The position numbers were made by a program, and so were the translations under genes. From Heliocidaris erythrogramma (taxonomy: Eukaryota > Echinodermata > Echinoidea > Camarodonta > Echinometridae), in assembly GCA_025617745.1 (NCBI GenBank), contig CM046864.1, positions 496,001 through 560,000 on the forward strand: a DNA stretch of 64,000 nucleotides. The letters are read 5' to 3'. The notes under the pieces were generated by a model. That model did no database searches and was not told the origin of the DNA. It saw only the letters and a list, made by a program, of their open reading frames with translations. Positions 48,431 through 60,340 of this stretch are shown piece by piece (the stretch's first letter is position 1; each line of letters begins with the position of its first letter).

Positions 48431-48961
48431 GTAAGCAAGTCATATTTAGTATTAAGTTCTAAATTTAACATTTGAAGAAGATTCAGTTATGTTATACTGG
48501 TGTCATATCACTAAATGTCATCTTAAGTATAAGAAACATAAATGTGTAGAGAGAATTTAATATTTACTTTAAGAAAGTGTGATTTTAAGGATATTTGTAC
48601 GTTATGTGATGTCAAGTGGGTGTGGCTAATGTCGTAGAATTCACGTATACGGTGGGAATGCGTGTACGTCTACGTAGGGTGAATTTACATATGTATAGGC
48701 TAGCCCGGACCATTGAACTGTGTGTTCTCTATCACTGAATGGAAAGATGTATTGGGTTTTTGTTTGATTTTTTCGTTATACTTGGGAAATGATAAAGCCT
48801 AGAGGCGATTTGTTGAATAATATTTATTATTTACAAAACTTTGTTATATTTTGGAATTGACACTAAGACTTCGTGATGTCAACAAAAAGTCATTCTCATA
48901 TTTTATTCTGTTATACTTTATAAAATATTGTATGATTCTGATGAAATGAAAAATAAAAAAA
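48431..48961 (+). mobile_element. Retroposed insertion with A-rich tail and about 22-bp target duplication
   Basis: CCCCGCTTTCTCCC(G/A)TCTT(T/C)AGG occurs on both sides (48410-48431 and 48966-48988). The insert's right end is AAAAATAAAAAAAATG just before the second copy. This is the layout of target-primed reverse transcription on the plus strand. The roughly 530-nt body has no ORF and matches no family I recognise: a truncated LINE, a SINE or a processed transcript are all possible. Mismatches between the duplications show age. Confidence 0.5.
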
Positions 48962-48989
48962 ATGACCCCGCTTTCTCCCATCTTCAGGA

Positions 48990-50671
48990 CTACGGCGACT
49001 CAATATAGATCTACAAGAGAATCCATGTTTTCTGCGTCCTGCTTCATGCGTCCGATTCGGAGGTTTATCCGATCCCCTGTCAGGTCCTTGCTACTCGGCT
49101 CCTCTGACATATTACTCAGTAGGATCTTTTTCTTTCATGAGGACCTAATATAACAATATGCTATCTCAAATATATTTTGAGTACTGCCCCGAGGGTAAAA
49201 GCGCCTCGAAGAAAGCGGCAAATTAATGATATTTTTGTGTACGACAAACGGGAGAGTTGTCCACAAAAATGTCACACTCGACTCACCAAATTGCCAATTT
49301 GAGATTTGCATAGATGAAATGATCTCATTTTTCAAACATTTGCAATGGGTCAAGAAGGTATCTCTCAAACGAAAATAATGTAGAAATCGTTCGGCTATGG
49401 TAAAGGAACTTCTCCGTGACATTTTGCTCTTTATTTTGGTATATAACAGGACTATATTCGATCGGATTTGGATATCTTTTACCTCGTCCAAAAATGATGA
49501 CATTTAGGACTTTTTGGGGAGCAATTTTAGCCTCTATTTGCTTCCCCCTAACTCCTGACTGGTATAAAGTTTTAAAATCTAAGTGATGTCGATGATCGTT
49601 GAGTTGGATTATTGGCGCTAACAATGAATTGAAAATTATTTTGCAGCAAAATGTATTTGTCGAAGAAAATATGGTTTTCTTTCAAACGTTTTCCGAACAA
49701 AATACCCTGTGAAGGCCACTGAGTGGTGAACGTCCGGTACGCTACGCCGGGTGCAACGGGGTGGAATGCTCCAAGCTGCTGCTGTGGTTAATTTCTTCAG
49801 TCCCGTCGAACATTCACTGTTGCAATAGCGTAAAAGGTACACCAAAATCAATGTAACTGTAAGAAGGATATAATTCATCAACAATCGCCAACTAATCAGT
49901 GATTTTAGGACTATTTTAGTTTTCTCTGCTGCAAAATTTGGGTTTCCAAGATGAAAATGAAGTATTAACAGTGAATGATATCTTCCCCTTCCTCATGAAT
50001 GACCTATAATATTAGCGCTAACACCAGGGAGGTGGAAGAGCTCCCTGCTCACAGAAAATGTATCATCAATGCAGGGTACACAGTAGGCCTATTGTTTACA
50101 TGTACAACGTTACATCAAATTCAGCCCACTACTTGTGCTTATAAATGTGTAAAAGTCATGAAAGTGGCTGTACCAAGGAGTTATGTGATAACTCATTGGC
50201 TGTACTAGATCGTACCTACGTGTGTGTATAGGTGTACGATTCGATGGACATACCATGGAGGTGGAAGTAGTACATTCATGTATGCATTAAACGCGTTCGG
50301 CTGCATCAAGCAGACGACGCTTTGTGTGACGTGCTGCTGGTGAACGGATCTTGCGTCATTAGGCACGATTTCATTTCGGATGGGAAATAATTTGTATCAT
50401 GCTTGAACCTGCCTAACTCCTGACTTGTATAAAAGCTAAATCATCAGGTTTTGGGTCATTTCTGAAAGAGTAATCTTTCACGATTCCAATGATCTAAGTT
50501 TGTTTTTTTTTGCAGCAAGATATCTGACTAATATTTTTTCACCCTTTTCCGTCAAGGTTATGTGGTTCATTTTCACTCGTTAATGGTCGATTCATTTTAA
50601 AAAGTCAAACTGCTAAGTTTTAAGTAGATATTGGTAGACTTATTATTTTTCTTTGATTTGTAATAAAAATC
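48990..50671. other. AT-rich stretch with MITE remnants
   Basis: Around 49245-49330 (GAGAGTTGTCCACAAAAATG) resembles an arm of the foldback at 25830. A GCAAGATATC and CAGACGACGC block near 50300-50520 is unassigned. No exon recognised. Confidence 0.35.
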
Positions 50672-50675
50672 TTAA

Positions 50676-51575
50676 AGGAGAATTACGCTCAAAAATAAAG
50701 ATGATAGTGTTCAAAGGTGTTATTTATTCCTACTTGTTAGACTATATGGCTTCGCGTCAAAATATACGAGATCGATACGAATCAAGATTTTCTGAGCAAA
50801 ATTTACCATCTGCTAGCAATATGTATCGTCTGCTAGCAGCACATGGGGGCTGCCATTTTGTTTATGTGTACAAGAAGATTTTCTTAATCCAAATACTCAA
50901 TTGCCTTTTTCAAAATTAAAAACCCATTTGAGATTAAAAATATAGAATAGATATGTCAATTTATTTTTAAACTGAAGATTTCCTTATATATTTCTGCTGA
51001 AAATCGATATTCGCTTAATAGAAATCTATTTTCTCGATACTGGACGTATGGGACGGAGCAAATTAATTCAAACTTTATGGATGCTCTTCCCTGAGCATCT
51101 ATAGCGGCAAACTATGCATTCACCTGCTTTCGGATAATGGACTTGAAAAGTCAGAATGCATGCTGCATATATTATGTTCTGCTCTGTTTGGCAAACCCAA
51201 GAAAATAGATTTTTGTTAAGCAAAACCAGACAATTTAAAAGTATCATTATAAAGATTTAATTTGTATAATACATGTAAACACCCACTTTATATTTTTCGT
51301 CACATATGGGATTTTAGGTAATGAAGAAAATCAATTTCGGATTTGGATTCAAAATATCTTCCTGACTGGAACATTTCTCAATGGTTCATGTACAACTCCA
51401 AATCAGCAAGAAAATGGCAGCCCCCATGTAAATGAGTAGGAGAGGATACCGGGTGTTGGAATATCTTTATTTATACCCTTTTCTGATATCTTATTAGAAA
51501 ACGATTTAGGCCAATAAGTAGGAATATATTACACCTTCCAATATAAGTAAATTTGAAATCAGGGTTAATTCTCCT
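50676..51575. mobile_element. 900-bp TIR element with TTAA target duplication
   Basis: Ends AGGAGAATTACGCTC and, inverted, AGGAGAATTAACCCTG, bounded by TTAA (50672-50675 and 51576-51579). Restoring the empty site gives a plain AAATC-TTAA-AAATCC. Inner inverted similarity around GGGGGCTGCCATTTT gives a partly palindromic body. The 88-codon plus-strand frame inside is not a recognised protein. A truncated inverted relative lies at about 63093-63564. Confidence 0.75.
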
Positions 51576-51579
51576 TTAA

Positions 51580-53350
51580 AAATCCGTCCAGAAACGGCGA
51601 AGTAATTTTATACCGTACCCTTCTGCTCATGAATATTCATAAAACTCGATTCGGTATGAATACGAGTTCCGCAGAAGAAGCGCTTTTCGCACGGGCTGCG
51701 GACTGGCTGAATATTTACACATTTTCCGTCTTTTTTTTTCAATGAATGTTTTAACTTTGTAATGCACATGAGGTTAATGTTATTCATTTTATTCTTGATA
51801 TAAGTATTCTTTTTCTCTCTTTAGTGCTCGTATATATTAAACACATATATTTTGATTACGTCATACGGAGTCAATCAACGGTCTGGAGTGAATTGCAGCA
51901 ATTTTGACAAGAACAGGGCAGTATTTTATAATTGGGAAAAACTATGTCTTGAAATTTCACAGCTGTGCACCAACATAAAAAGTAATATGCAAAATTACTG
52001 CACACGGTGAAGTATGAATTTGGGCATTGCAGGTATATGCTAAGTCATTTGACGATAAATTCCGAAGGTGTTCAAAAGGTGACATATTTTCGAAATAATT
52101 ATAATTAATTTTATTTATCAATATTACCAGAGCCTATTAAATGGATTATTTTGCTGCAATAACTTTGCAAGATTAATCTATGCGATTAAAATCGTTATAA
52201 TATACCAATATTATGCACCTGTTACAAAATTGATATGCATCCATGACAAAAACCTCAAGCTTGTGGCTACTCACAGTGGCGGATCCAGGGGGGGGGGGAG
52301 AAGTATGCATTTTGACCATAAAGGATCCACCTTTTTTCGATTGTGCCCCACCCCTTTTAGAACTTTTTTTTTCTTTTTGGCTTGTCAGAGAATTATGGAG
52401 GGAAACTGAATCCCCACATTTTCAAGAAGCCTCCTTCCTTTTTTTTCTTCTGATAAGTAAACGGCCCTTTCTGATAAGTGCCAGTTATAACATGTTAAAT
52501 ACACTCACTCTCTCTCTTTTAATAATGCCCACTCTAAAGTGCCCTTATTTTTTAGTTTAATTATTACCCTTTCCCCCTTTTCCCCTTCTGAAAAATTGCC
52601 CTTGTCACCTTCAGTAGGTTTCCCTTTTCTTTTTTGTTCGTCTTTTACTTTTTTCAAACATATTTTTAGCATTAGTAATTGTCTAGGGGGTAGTGTCCAG
52701 ATAAAAAAAAAATATAGTTTCAAAGGCGAATATAATATTCTTCGGTCATAATAGGAGATAATGAGGACAGGTTTACGACACCACATTTTTATCATTTCCC
52801 CGGCAACTACTAGTCACATATGCTATGCAGGAACTCTGAATATTTAAGTAAGTGGCAAGTCTGTGAAATTTGAAATTTAGCTGCTTTTTATACACCCAGA
52901 TTGAATAAGTCTGTTCCAGTCTCCTCATTCGTTATGGAGTTAATTCATTTCATTTCAAAGGACAGGTACACAACTTCAATTTCATAGCCATTTAATCTGG
53001 CAACGACTATAGTCACTCATACCAACTCACCTATTGACAAGATCGGTGTCAGAGGTTATAGGCCGTCGTAACCTGGTGAGTGATGAGAAGGTCAAGTTTC
53101 TTGATATCTCTTGATATCATATAGAGGGGTATGATGAAAACTTGTGGGGCCTAGACAAGAAAATTCGTTTCGGTAATATTCTGCATGAGAAATATGAATG
53201 CTAAAATGGTTGGGTGTGGCGATGAAAGGGTGAAATGGAATTTCATATAAAAAATAGGAGAAAAAGCAGTATAAAATTGAATCTCAGTTGGAATAATTAT
53301 TCAACATTTACAGTTGGAAGGATCGACGTGCGTGTTTGCAATTCTCCTAG
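51580..53350. other. Non-coding stretch with dispersed repeat fragments
   Basis: 51600-51715 contains an inverted copy of a segment at 38611-38670. 52275-52301 has GTGGCGGATCCAGGGGG with a G run. The rest is AT-rich and unassigned. Confidence 0.35.
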
Positions 53351-53841
53351 TCTTTTTCCCTATTTTTCCGAAGAATAATTTTTTTTGTATTAGCGAGGTT
53401 AGTATTAGTGGCTTTAATTTTTCAAGGACTAAATGATACTCTATTATTTGCGCTAACTGAATGGGAGAGACAGGAGTTGGATGAGAAGGAAGAGGATTCT
53501 GAAGAAGAAGAAAAAGAAGAAGAGGAGGAGGAGGAGGAGGACGAAGACGACGACGCCGAAGGGGAGTGGGGGCTGAAATAGACTGGTATGATTGAAGCTG
53601 TGAAATTTGGAAGACGGAAGAGGAGGAAGAGGGAGTTGCGGCTTGCATATGCGACCGCATAAACAACATTTTTTGGGTGGATGAGGTCTGGGATGAGGTC
53701 CGGGTGCAAAACCCAGACAATGGTGACTACGAAATGGACTCATCAGACTGGGATATGGAAATTGATGAAGAATGTAAACGAAGGAAAATTGACGAGTGGG
53801 CGATCTGGTTGAAGTTTTGCTTCATTAAGTCAACACCATAA
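53351..53841 (+). pseudogene. Acidic coding-like sequence in two frames, unrecognised
   Basis: Two overlapping-in-style frames follow one another. Frame A (53351-53581, TAG) has a hydrophobic start (FFVLARLVLVALIFQGLND) and then a Glu/Asp-rich run. Frame B (53596-53841, TAA) reads through INNIFWVDEVWDEVRVQNPD and KRRKIDEWAIWLKFCFIK. Frame B is rich in Trp and Asp with mixed codons, unlike simple-repeat translation, which suggests decayed or spliced coding DNA. No Met start fits. The GAA/GAG tract in the middle could be a microsatellite expansion that shifted the frame. No family recognised; the minus-strand proline/serine frame looks like an artefact. Confidence 0.25.
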
Positions 53842-54659
53842 CACATTTTACCCATTAGGATTTAGCTATGTAAGGTATCATGCATGTAGATATGCTGGTA
53901 ATCTAAAAATAAAGGGTGGTTGTGGATGTAAGATGGGACACCAGTATGTTTTTGTCAATATTTTGAAAATGCCTCTCAAAACAATTTGTCTTGTGTTCTT
54001 CAAAAGCTTCCTGGAGGCACCAAGTACATTCATATAAAACAACTTAATGGTGTAAGTCATAGTGTTAAAACTACAATGTTTTTACGATAAAATGTCACGT
54101 TTTGGTGCCCAACTTTGTGAACAGACCCATATGTCATTCTTTTCCATCAAGTTTTGGTATGTGCCCCTTCTCCAATATGTGCCTTTTTCAGAGATGCCCC
54201 CCCCCCCCCCCCCCCCCGGCCCCTACTTTGAAAAAGGTTCCACTCCCCCTGATTCGAATTATACAGCATACAGTATTATCATTTCCCATTCGCTTAATTG
54301 CCTGGGCTGTGTTAGTAAATAAAGACTGAGAGTAATAATGAATATTGTCACGACACGTGTGCATATGTACATGTATAATTTTATGCCTCACATCCAATTT
54401 CTAAGATATTAAATGAATCTTTCTTTCTTTTACAGCCCTCCCCACCTGCAACTATAATCTACTGAAAGACCACACTTAGTTATAACAAAAGCTGCCAGGA
54501 AAAGAGTTATATTCAACGTATTCCCAAGCAAGATGTTTGTAGGCACGAATTCTTTTCCAAAACAAAATATGTCAAATCAAGATATGAAACAGACTAAAAA
54601 CATCACGAACAGACATATCCGACTCCATTGGGTACGCGTCGACTGTTTACTATTGTATC
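53842..54659. other. Short intergenic stretch with poly-C
   Basis: A C run of about 20 at 54197-54217; otherwise nothing recognised. Confidence 0.4.
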
Positions 54660-55009
54660 ATATTTGTTTTATTTGTTTGTTTTATTTTTTCACCATGCAA
54701 CATAGTCATTTACAAATTACAAAATTCAGTGAGTTACATTGAAATATGCATAGCAGGAACAGTGCATAAACAAAAAATGTTTGAAGCGCAACGTCCCTAT
54801 GGTATAATATAATTTTGTTTATAGTGAACATGACGTAAAATAGGACATTCTGTAGTTATACATGCAAAGAGAAAATATAAAGGTTTAAATAAAGAACAAA
54901 AAATCCGAAAAAATAATAATCATGCCCTTCAAAACATTTAAATAACAAGCAAAAACAAAAAAAAATACATATCATTTACTTCTACTTGAAAGGATAAGCA
55001 CCTACAGTG

Positions 55010-55692
55010 TACCTCAAAAGTCAACAAACATATTTGGAGAGCAGTAATTCCTTTACTTTCTTTTTAAATAACAAAAAGGTTATTGCAGCTTCTTATGTCA
55101 GTTGGCAATACATTCCAAATGTCAGGTCCTACATATCTAATCGATCTGTGGGCTAAGGCACTTCTAGATCTAGGCGTAAACAAATGAAAATCGGAAGAAT
55201 GTCTAGTTGGGTATTTATGAATGTCTCTATTCAGAGTAAAATCATTACAAAATGATGAAGGTAGTTCCTTCTTATTTAGTCGTTACATGAACACTGCAAT
55301 TTGCATGAAATGAATAAATTATTTTCAAAGTCCTCAATTTAAAAAAATAATGGGTCGGTGTGTTCTAAATACCCGGAGCCGCAACAAAGTCTCATAGCTC
55401 TCTTTTGCAATCTCAAAATAGCATCAGTGTTTACTTTATTATTATACAATGTAAGAGCATGAATAAAGGAGTTGCAAATAATGAACAAAATACCAAGGGG
55501 ACAAAGGTTTGCAGCTTGTACACACCAATATAACAGGACAAAACTCTGAGAAGTTCACGTAGGCCTACGTGTTCATGCCAGGACAGAGACCTATCAATAT
55601 AAATGCCTAGGGATTTGGTATTTTTTGTTGTTGAATAGTAATACTATCTATCTTTAATGAAGCACTAATTTGTTCAATTTTAGCACGAGTTT
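55010..55692 (-). pseudogene. LINE ORF2 C-terminal region
   Basis: Frames include LKTRAKIEQISASLKIDSI, SLGIYIDRSLSWHEHV, an ILFNLQKRAIRLC-like stretch, and near the end SIRYVGPDIWNVLPTDIRSC. These are the standard post-RT blocks of Jockey/CR1-type LINEs (LG..ID..LSW..H, then RY.GP..WN.LP). Several frameshifts and stops. It continues the RT at 57386 across the inserted element. Confidence 0.7.
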
Positions 55693-55696
55693 TTAA

Positions 55697-57381
55697 AGGT
55701 TGACTAAATTAGAGAGAACATGGGTGCTCTTTCCATGTAGTTTTGCCTTCTAATCACGAATCTGCCAATCGATTGTCCAAATTATGTCTCGTTTTGGCGA
55801 AAAAGGGGGAAAAGTAGAGGTTTTGGGACCGTTACTTAAAACTCGTGAGCTGATTGGCTAACCCCCAAGTGACGTATGAAAAGTAAGAGGCACAAGATCT
55901 GCAGGCTGCAGCATATAATATTGTACACAGAATGCGGTATTTGACCCCTATGTTCAACGGACAATTTATGAAAAAAGGAAATTAATCACTATAATCTTAG
56001 GAGTGAATGATCATTAGCAATATATTTTCTACAAGATCAGAAAACGATTTTGCCCAAATATACAGCTTTTGTTTTGTTTTTAGCTTTTCTTTTGAACAAT
56101 GTTCTCATCCACCTGAGCTTGCCGAACGAAAGTTTTGCATTGGTCATAAACGCGTGCACAGCTGTTTTAAATGCGTCTGTATGTACAATGTCCTACACAT
56201 ATTTAGTACGGCAGTGACTATGTTCCCCTCGTACATAGCGACTGGTGAACGCTTTTGTTTTGTTTATTTCACTCACGGCTTTTTTTTTTACTTCGCTTTA
56301 CATAGTAGTTAGTACTGACTTAGATTTTGGCTGAATTCGAGTAACTTATATAGAGAGAGGAAAAGTGCCCGCGATTCCGAGTTGGAGGACTTTTCTGAGC
56401 CATGCAGATACGAACTCTGATTTATCAGATGATTTATCAGACCCCGAAGGCAAAGAAGCTCGAGTGGCAAGGGGAAATTCGACCATATTATATGTTTGAA
56501 CCCCTCGCAGAATACGGTGAAGGGCCGTGGGTGAAGTAACTCCAGGGAGCTCCAACGCGTTGGAGCTCCCTGGAGTTACGGGTGAAGTAGACCGAAAATT
56601 CTGTCTCTCGTTCGTTAGGTCGTCTTAGCTAACGAACGAGAGACGGAATTTTCGGTCTACGGGTGGGGGTGAAGCTGCTGCAGCTGCTGTCGTTGAAAAA
56701 CAGATTGGAAGACTTGACTCCAAGTCTGATCGTTGGAATAGCTGAATCTTTTAGCTAGCTTATATCCTTCTCTTCATGCCAAATTCGGAATACAGGCCAG
56801 GATCCTCAAAATCATCTTCGGCAAAGTCATCGCTGCAGATTGTACTCCACTCACTTGGCCGGCCCTTGCCACTCTGCCCGCGTGAGCTTTACCTTTGCGA
56901 CCCACAATTTCCGTAGATTTTCATCTTTAGGAAAATGATGTAGGCTTACACCATCTTTAGGGGTCTTGCTACAGCCCGCAACTATACACCGATTAGGCAT
57001 TATTGATGAAACTGTGTCCCAAAATCAAAGTTATTGTGAGGAATTAAACACACGAAAATACGCAATGCAAATGGTCGATGCGGTGAATATCATGCTCGGC
57101 ACCGGGCTGGGCCTGCCGGGGGCCTCCGGGCGCGCACGGTATAGGTTAGTGGAATATTTTCCCTTACTTTTCATGCGTCACAGATCACGTGATCACGATG
57201 TCGCTTTGATGGGTTTTTTTAGGGGCGGGGCTTATGACTGTGTAAATCAGCAAAAATGTACTTTTCAAATGATTATAAAATATGACTGAATGCATAAAAA
57301 ATTGTGTGATGGATATTTTTTGGCTCCTGATGACACCTTCCTACGAAAAATGGGCAATTATTTTTTTATTTTAGTGACCCT
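55697..57381. mobile_element. 1.7 kb TTAA-targeting TIR element inside the LINE
   Basis: Ends AGGTTGACTAAATTA and, inverted, AGGGTCACTAAAATA, bounded by TTAA (55693-55696 and 57382-57385). LINE sequence continues on both sides, which proves insertion. The interior holds two unusual palindromes (56536-56660) and a few short ORFs, among them a Cys/His-bearing stretch CSHPPELAERKFC at 56100-56140. None is recognisable as a transposase. Kolobok- or piggyBac-type by target site only. Confidence 0.75.
56536..56660. repeat. Two adjacent palindromes, each preceded by GGGTGAAGTA
   Basis: 56536-56579 is a 44-bp perfect palindrome centred on CAACG-CGTTG. 56587-56660 is an inverted pair with 32-bp arms (one mismatch) and a 10-bp loop. 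The 8-base leader GGTGAAGT precedes each. Both lie in the 55697-57381 element. Confidence 0.9.
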
Positions 57382-57385
57382 TTAA

Positions 57386-58160
57386 AGTGAATGAAGTTAG
57401 TTTTACCCAAATTCAACGATAATTTATTGCATTTAGAACAATTACATAATTTCGGTAATTCAGCATTTAGTATTTCAATGAGATTATCTAAGTTTGAATG
57501 AGAGCAAAAAATATTAGTGTCATCGGCAAATAGTATATATTGTAATGAAGAAGAGACATTGGAGATATCGTTAACATAAATCAAAAAAAGAAGCGGGCCT
57601 AAAATGGAGCCCTGGGGCACACCACACGTAACAGGGGTCATAGTGGATTTGGCATTGTTAAATATTGTATATTGACTTCTACAAGAAAGATAACTTCGAA
57701 ACCAGTTTAATGATACACCGCGAATCCCATAATGGTAAAGCTTGTGTAAAAGTATGTCATAATCAAGGGTATCACATGCTTTACTTAAATCCATGAAAAC
57801 TCCTATGACATGTTCGTGTTTGGCTAAAGCAGATAATACCCTATCATGTAATTTTACAATAGCAAATTCCGTGGAATGAAAGTTTCTGAATCCGTACTGA
57901 TCATTGTTAAGTAAATTGTTGTCAGCCAAAAAGGTATACAGTTTATCATAAACAAGTCGTTCTAGTACTTTTGAAAAGCATGAGAGTATTGAGGCCGATA
58001 ATTACTAAATAAACTTGCATCGCCTTTCGTATAGATAGGTATTACTTTTGAAATTTTCTTTATTGAGGGAAAACTACCAGAGAACAATGACAAGTTGAAT
58101 ATGTAAACGACGGGTTTTATTATACTACCAATTATATTTTTTAACAAATACGTTTTCATC
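57386..58160 (-). pseudogene. LINE reverse-transcriptase domain
   Basis: The upstream part (58159-57962) has KVIPIYTKGD and NYRP blocks. After a frame break the main part carries motif A (GVFMDLSKACDTLD, usual Phe replaced by Cys), motif B (CGVPQGSILGPLLFLIY), motif C (YILFADDTNIF) and the thumb-side LSLNLGKTNFIHF. Catalytic aspartates in A and C are present. The final codons and the stop come from the inserted TTAA element. Frameshifts separate it from the endonuclease. Confidence 0.85.
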
Positions 58161-58849
58161 TCATCATGTCCAGTTGAATGAGTAGAATTGAGTGATGCAG
58201 CAATCCTCGTTACCTCAACTGCATTTGTGGGGTTAAAGAAAATACTAATGAATCAAGGAGAAAATCACGAAAATTTAGGTTATATCCTTTAATTTTCACG
58301 GCCTGTTCAGCACCTATGTTTGAAAAACAAGTATTGAAACAATTTGCAATATCATGTTGGTCATTTACAGTAATATCCTCGTGCCTACAAGCAGTTGAAT
58401 GAGAAACATTTCCCCTTTTCAGAATATCATTTCCTATCTTCCACTTGGAGGAAGAATGGTTTGCCTGTTCAAACTGTTTGGTATAATACATTCTTTTTGA
58501 TGTGCGTATAATGTATGTGTTAGCTTATTTCCATATTGCCTATATTCTTGCTTCTTTTCATCTGTAGGATTACAAAGGCATTTTTGGTAAAGCCTATTTC
58601 TTTGTTTAATAGATTTCAGAATTCCTCTTGTAATCCAAGGATGTTTGGGTAAATATTTACGAGATATAATATGAACTTTTGGTATATCTGCATTCAAATA
58701 ATTCAATGATCGATGTATCTAAAAATTTCCGATATGCAATATCAATTTCATTGCAATTTAAGACGTCACTCCACGTTTCCGACATTAAATCAGATTTCAA
58801 TTTGGCAACATTATCTTCTGTAAATTTACGAACTTCAACCGTTTTCATT

Positions 58850-59590
58850 TTAATTAATTTCAATACAATTGGAAAAGAGCATGAAAACGGGCAAATGATC
58901 TGAAATTTCAGAATAAACGAGCCCTGCTTCAATGTTATAATCGGAAACATTGGTAAATATGTTATCGATTAGATTATTGGTTTTCACATCTATTCTCCTA
59001 GGTTTTGAAATTGTAGTCCCCCATGAAATGAATATTTTTATTTTCACGATTTAGTTTGTGTAGCAGATTATAAAATTAATCTAAAAAGAGTTTCTTATCA
59101 GTATTTGGGGGTCTATATAAAATACAAATTACATCTTTTTCCCGGAAAGACAAGAATCCATTTGGATGGAGAGCAAAAATGACTGAAAGAGAGGTCAGAA
59201 CGGAGTTTAAAAGACAAATCATTGACATAAAAAGCACCTCCTCCCCCTCTCCCTTCCAATCAGTCACTGCGTAGCAGCTAATAATTTGGAATATCAAAGA
59301 AAGGAGGTAAATAAGTATAGAACCAGGGTTCGCTAATACCTACAAGTCAACAGAAAATAATCAAGAGAAGCCAGGAGCAACTGTACATCATCAAAATTCT
59401 TAGCCAGACTGCGAGCATTCATATATGCAAAAACTATGTGATTGACTTAGCTATATTCTGACATGTAGTCTTGAACTCAACAGGTAAATAATATTCACAT
59501 CTAACATTTGGGCGTGTAATGGAATTAATATCATCAACCATAGATAAATCCATACATCTCCGAATAACACTTATTAAGGTACAGAGGTTG
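58850..59590 (-). pseudogene. LINE APE-like endonuclease domain
   Basis: From the N-terminal side: FLHMNARSLAKNFDDVQLLL (the NIRSL block), then ALHPNGFLSF.EKDVICILY and RPPNTDKKLFLD, then LIDNIFTNVSD and YSEISDHLPVFML with the diagnostic SDH. These are AP-endonuclease-like domain motifs of LINE ORF2. Frameshifted in several places. Confidence 0.8.
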
Positions 59591-60149
59591 TTTAATAAAG
59601 ATGGTCAATTGAGGTACATGGAAACCATCAAAAGGTATAGAGCAATTTAATAAAATAAAGAAACTCAGAATGCTTTCTATCTGGAAATCTTCAACAAAAT
59701 AATAGAGGCATTCAAACAGAATATGAGGTATCTGCCATAACCCAAAATGTCAGGGTTGAGATTATAAATAATGTGATTAATGATAAAATAATTTGGATCA
59801 AGATATTGGAGCATCTGAATTTCTAATCTTCTAATTGTTAAATATTATTAATATTATACGAGAGTTGACTTTAACACAGTACTTACATGAAAAAAAACAT
59901 GAAAAAGTCAGTTCCTTACTTTCAAAATATATGCAAAAGCATGCAAATAACTACGAGTCGCATGTTAAAATGTAGTATCTCCATTTTTTATGAAAGGAAA
60001 AAAGTAAGATTAAACACCGGATCACAACATCAAACTTTTGCAGTATTTTTTTTGTAATAGCACTATATATAATATGAGAAAATAATAAGACAGTCAGTAC
60101 CGTATTCACTGGTGGAAAGCAGAGTGCTGCAAAGTCTACTGGTCCTTGT

Positions 60150-60335
60150 AATAAATCCACTTAGATGTGCCCTTTTCCTTCGACTGTAAGCAAACTTCCA
60201 TACCTCTAACGAAGATTCGTGTAGAAAGCCCTTGTTCTTTCCGCATTGTGTATGCTTCTTTGGCGAGGAAAGCGCGACGACTCTTCATGGAAGGTGGAAG
60301 ATCCGTTCTAACGGTCAGCCGCGATTGGGGGTGTG
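60150..60335 (-). pseudogene. Likely LINE ORF1 C-terminal fragment
   Basis: A frame reading TVRTDLPPSMKSRRAFLAK, then EAYTMRKEQGLSTRIFVRG and MEVCLQSKEKGTSKW, ends at a stop. The basic composition and the position just upstream of the endonuclease, in the same orientation, suggest the end of ORF1. The ORF1 assignment is inference from position and composition. Confidence 0.45.
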
Positions 60336-60340
60336 GTTGG

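Larger units (their letters stand above)
54660..60340 (-). mobile_element. APE-type LINE (Jockey/CR1-like superfamily), decayed, with nested TTAA element
   Basis: Minus-strand order: an ORF1-like C-terminal piece (60335-60150), endonuclease (about 59590-58850), linker, reverse transcriptase (58160-57386), a TTAA insertion (57381-55697), the C-terminal region (55692-55010), a 3' UTR, and an AATAAAACAAACAAATAAAA tail near 54665-54690. Collinearity of all parts shows a single copy. Multiple frameshifts and stops make it inactive. A fragment of the same family lies at 63565-63732. Confidence 0.75.
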
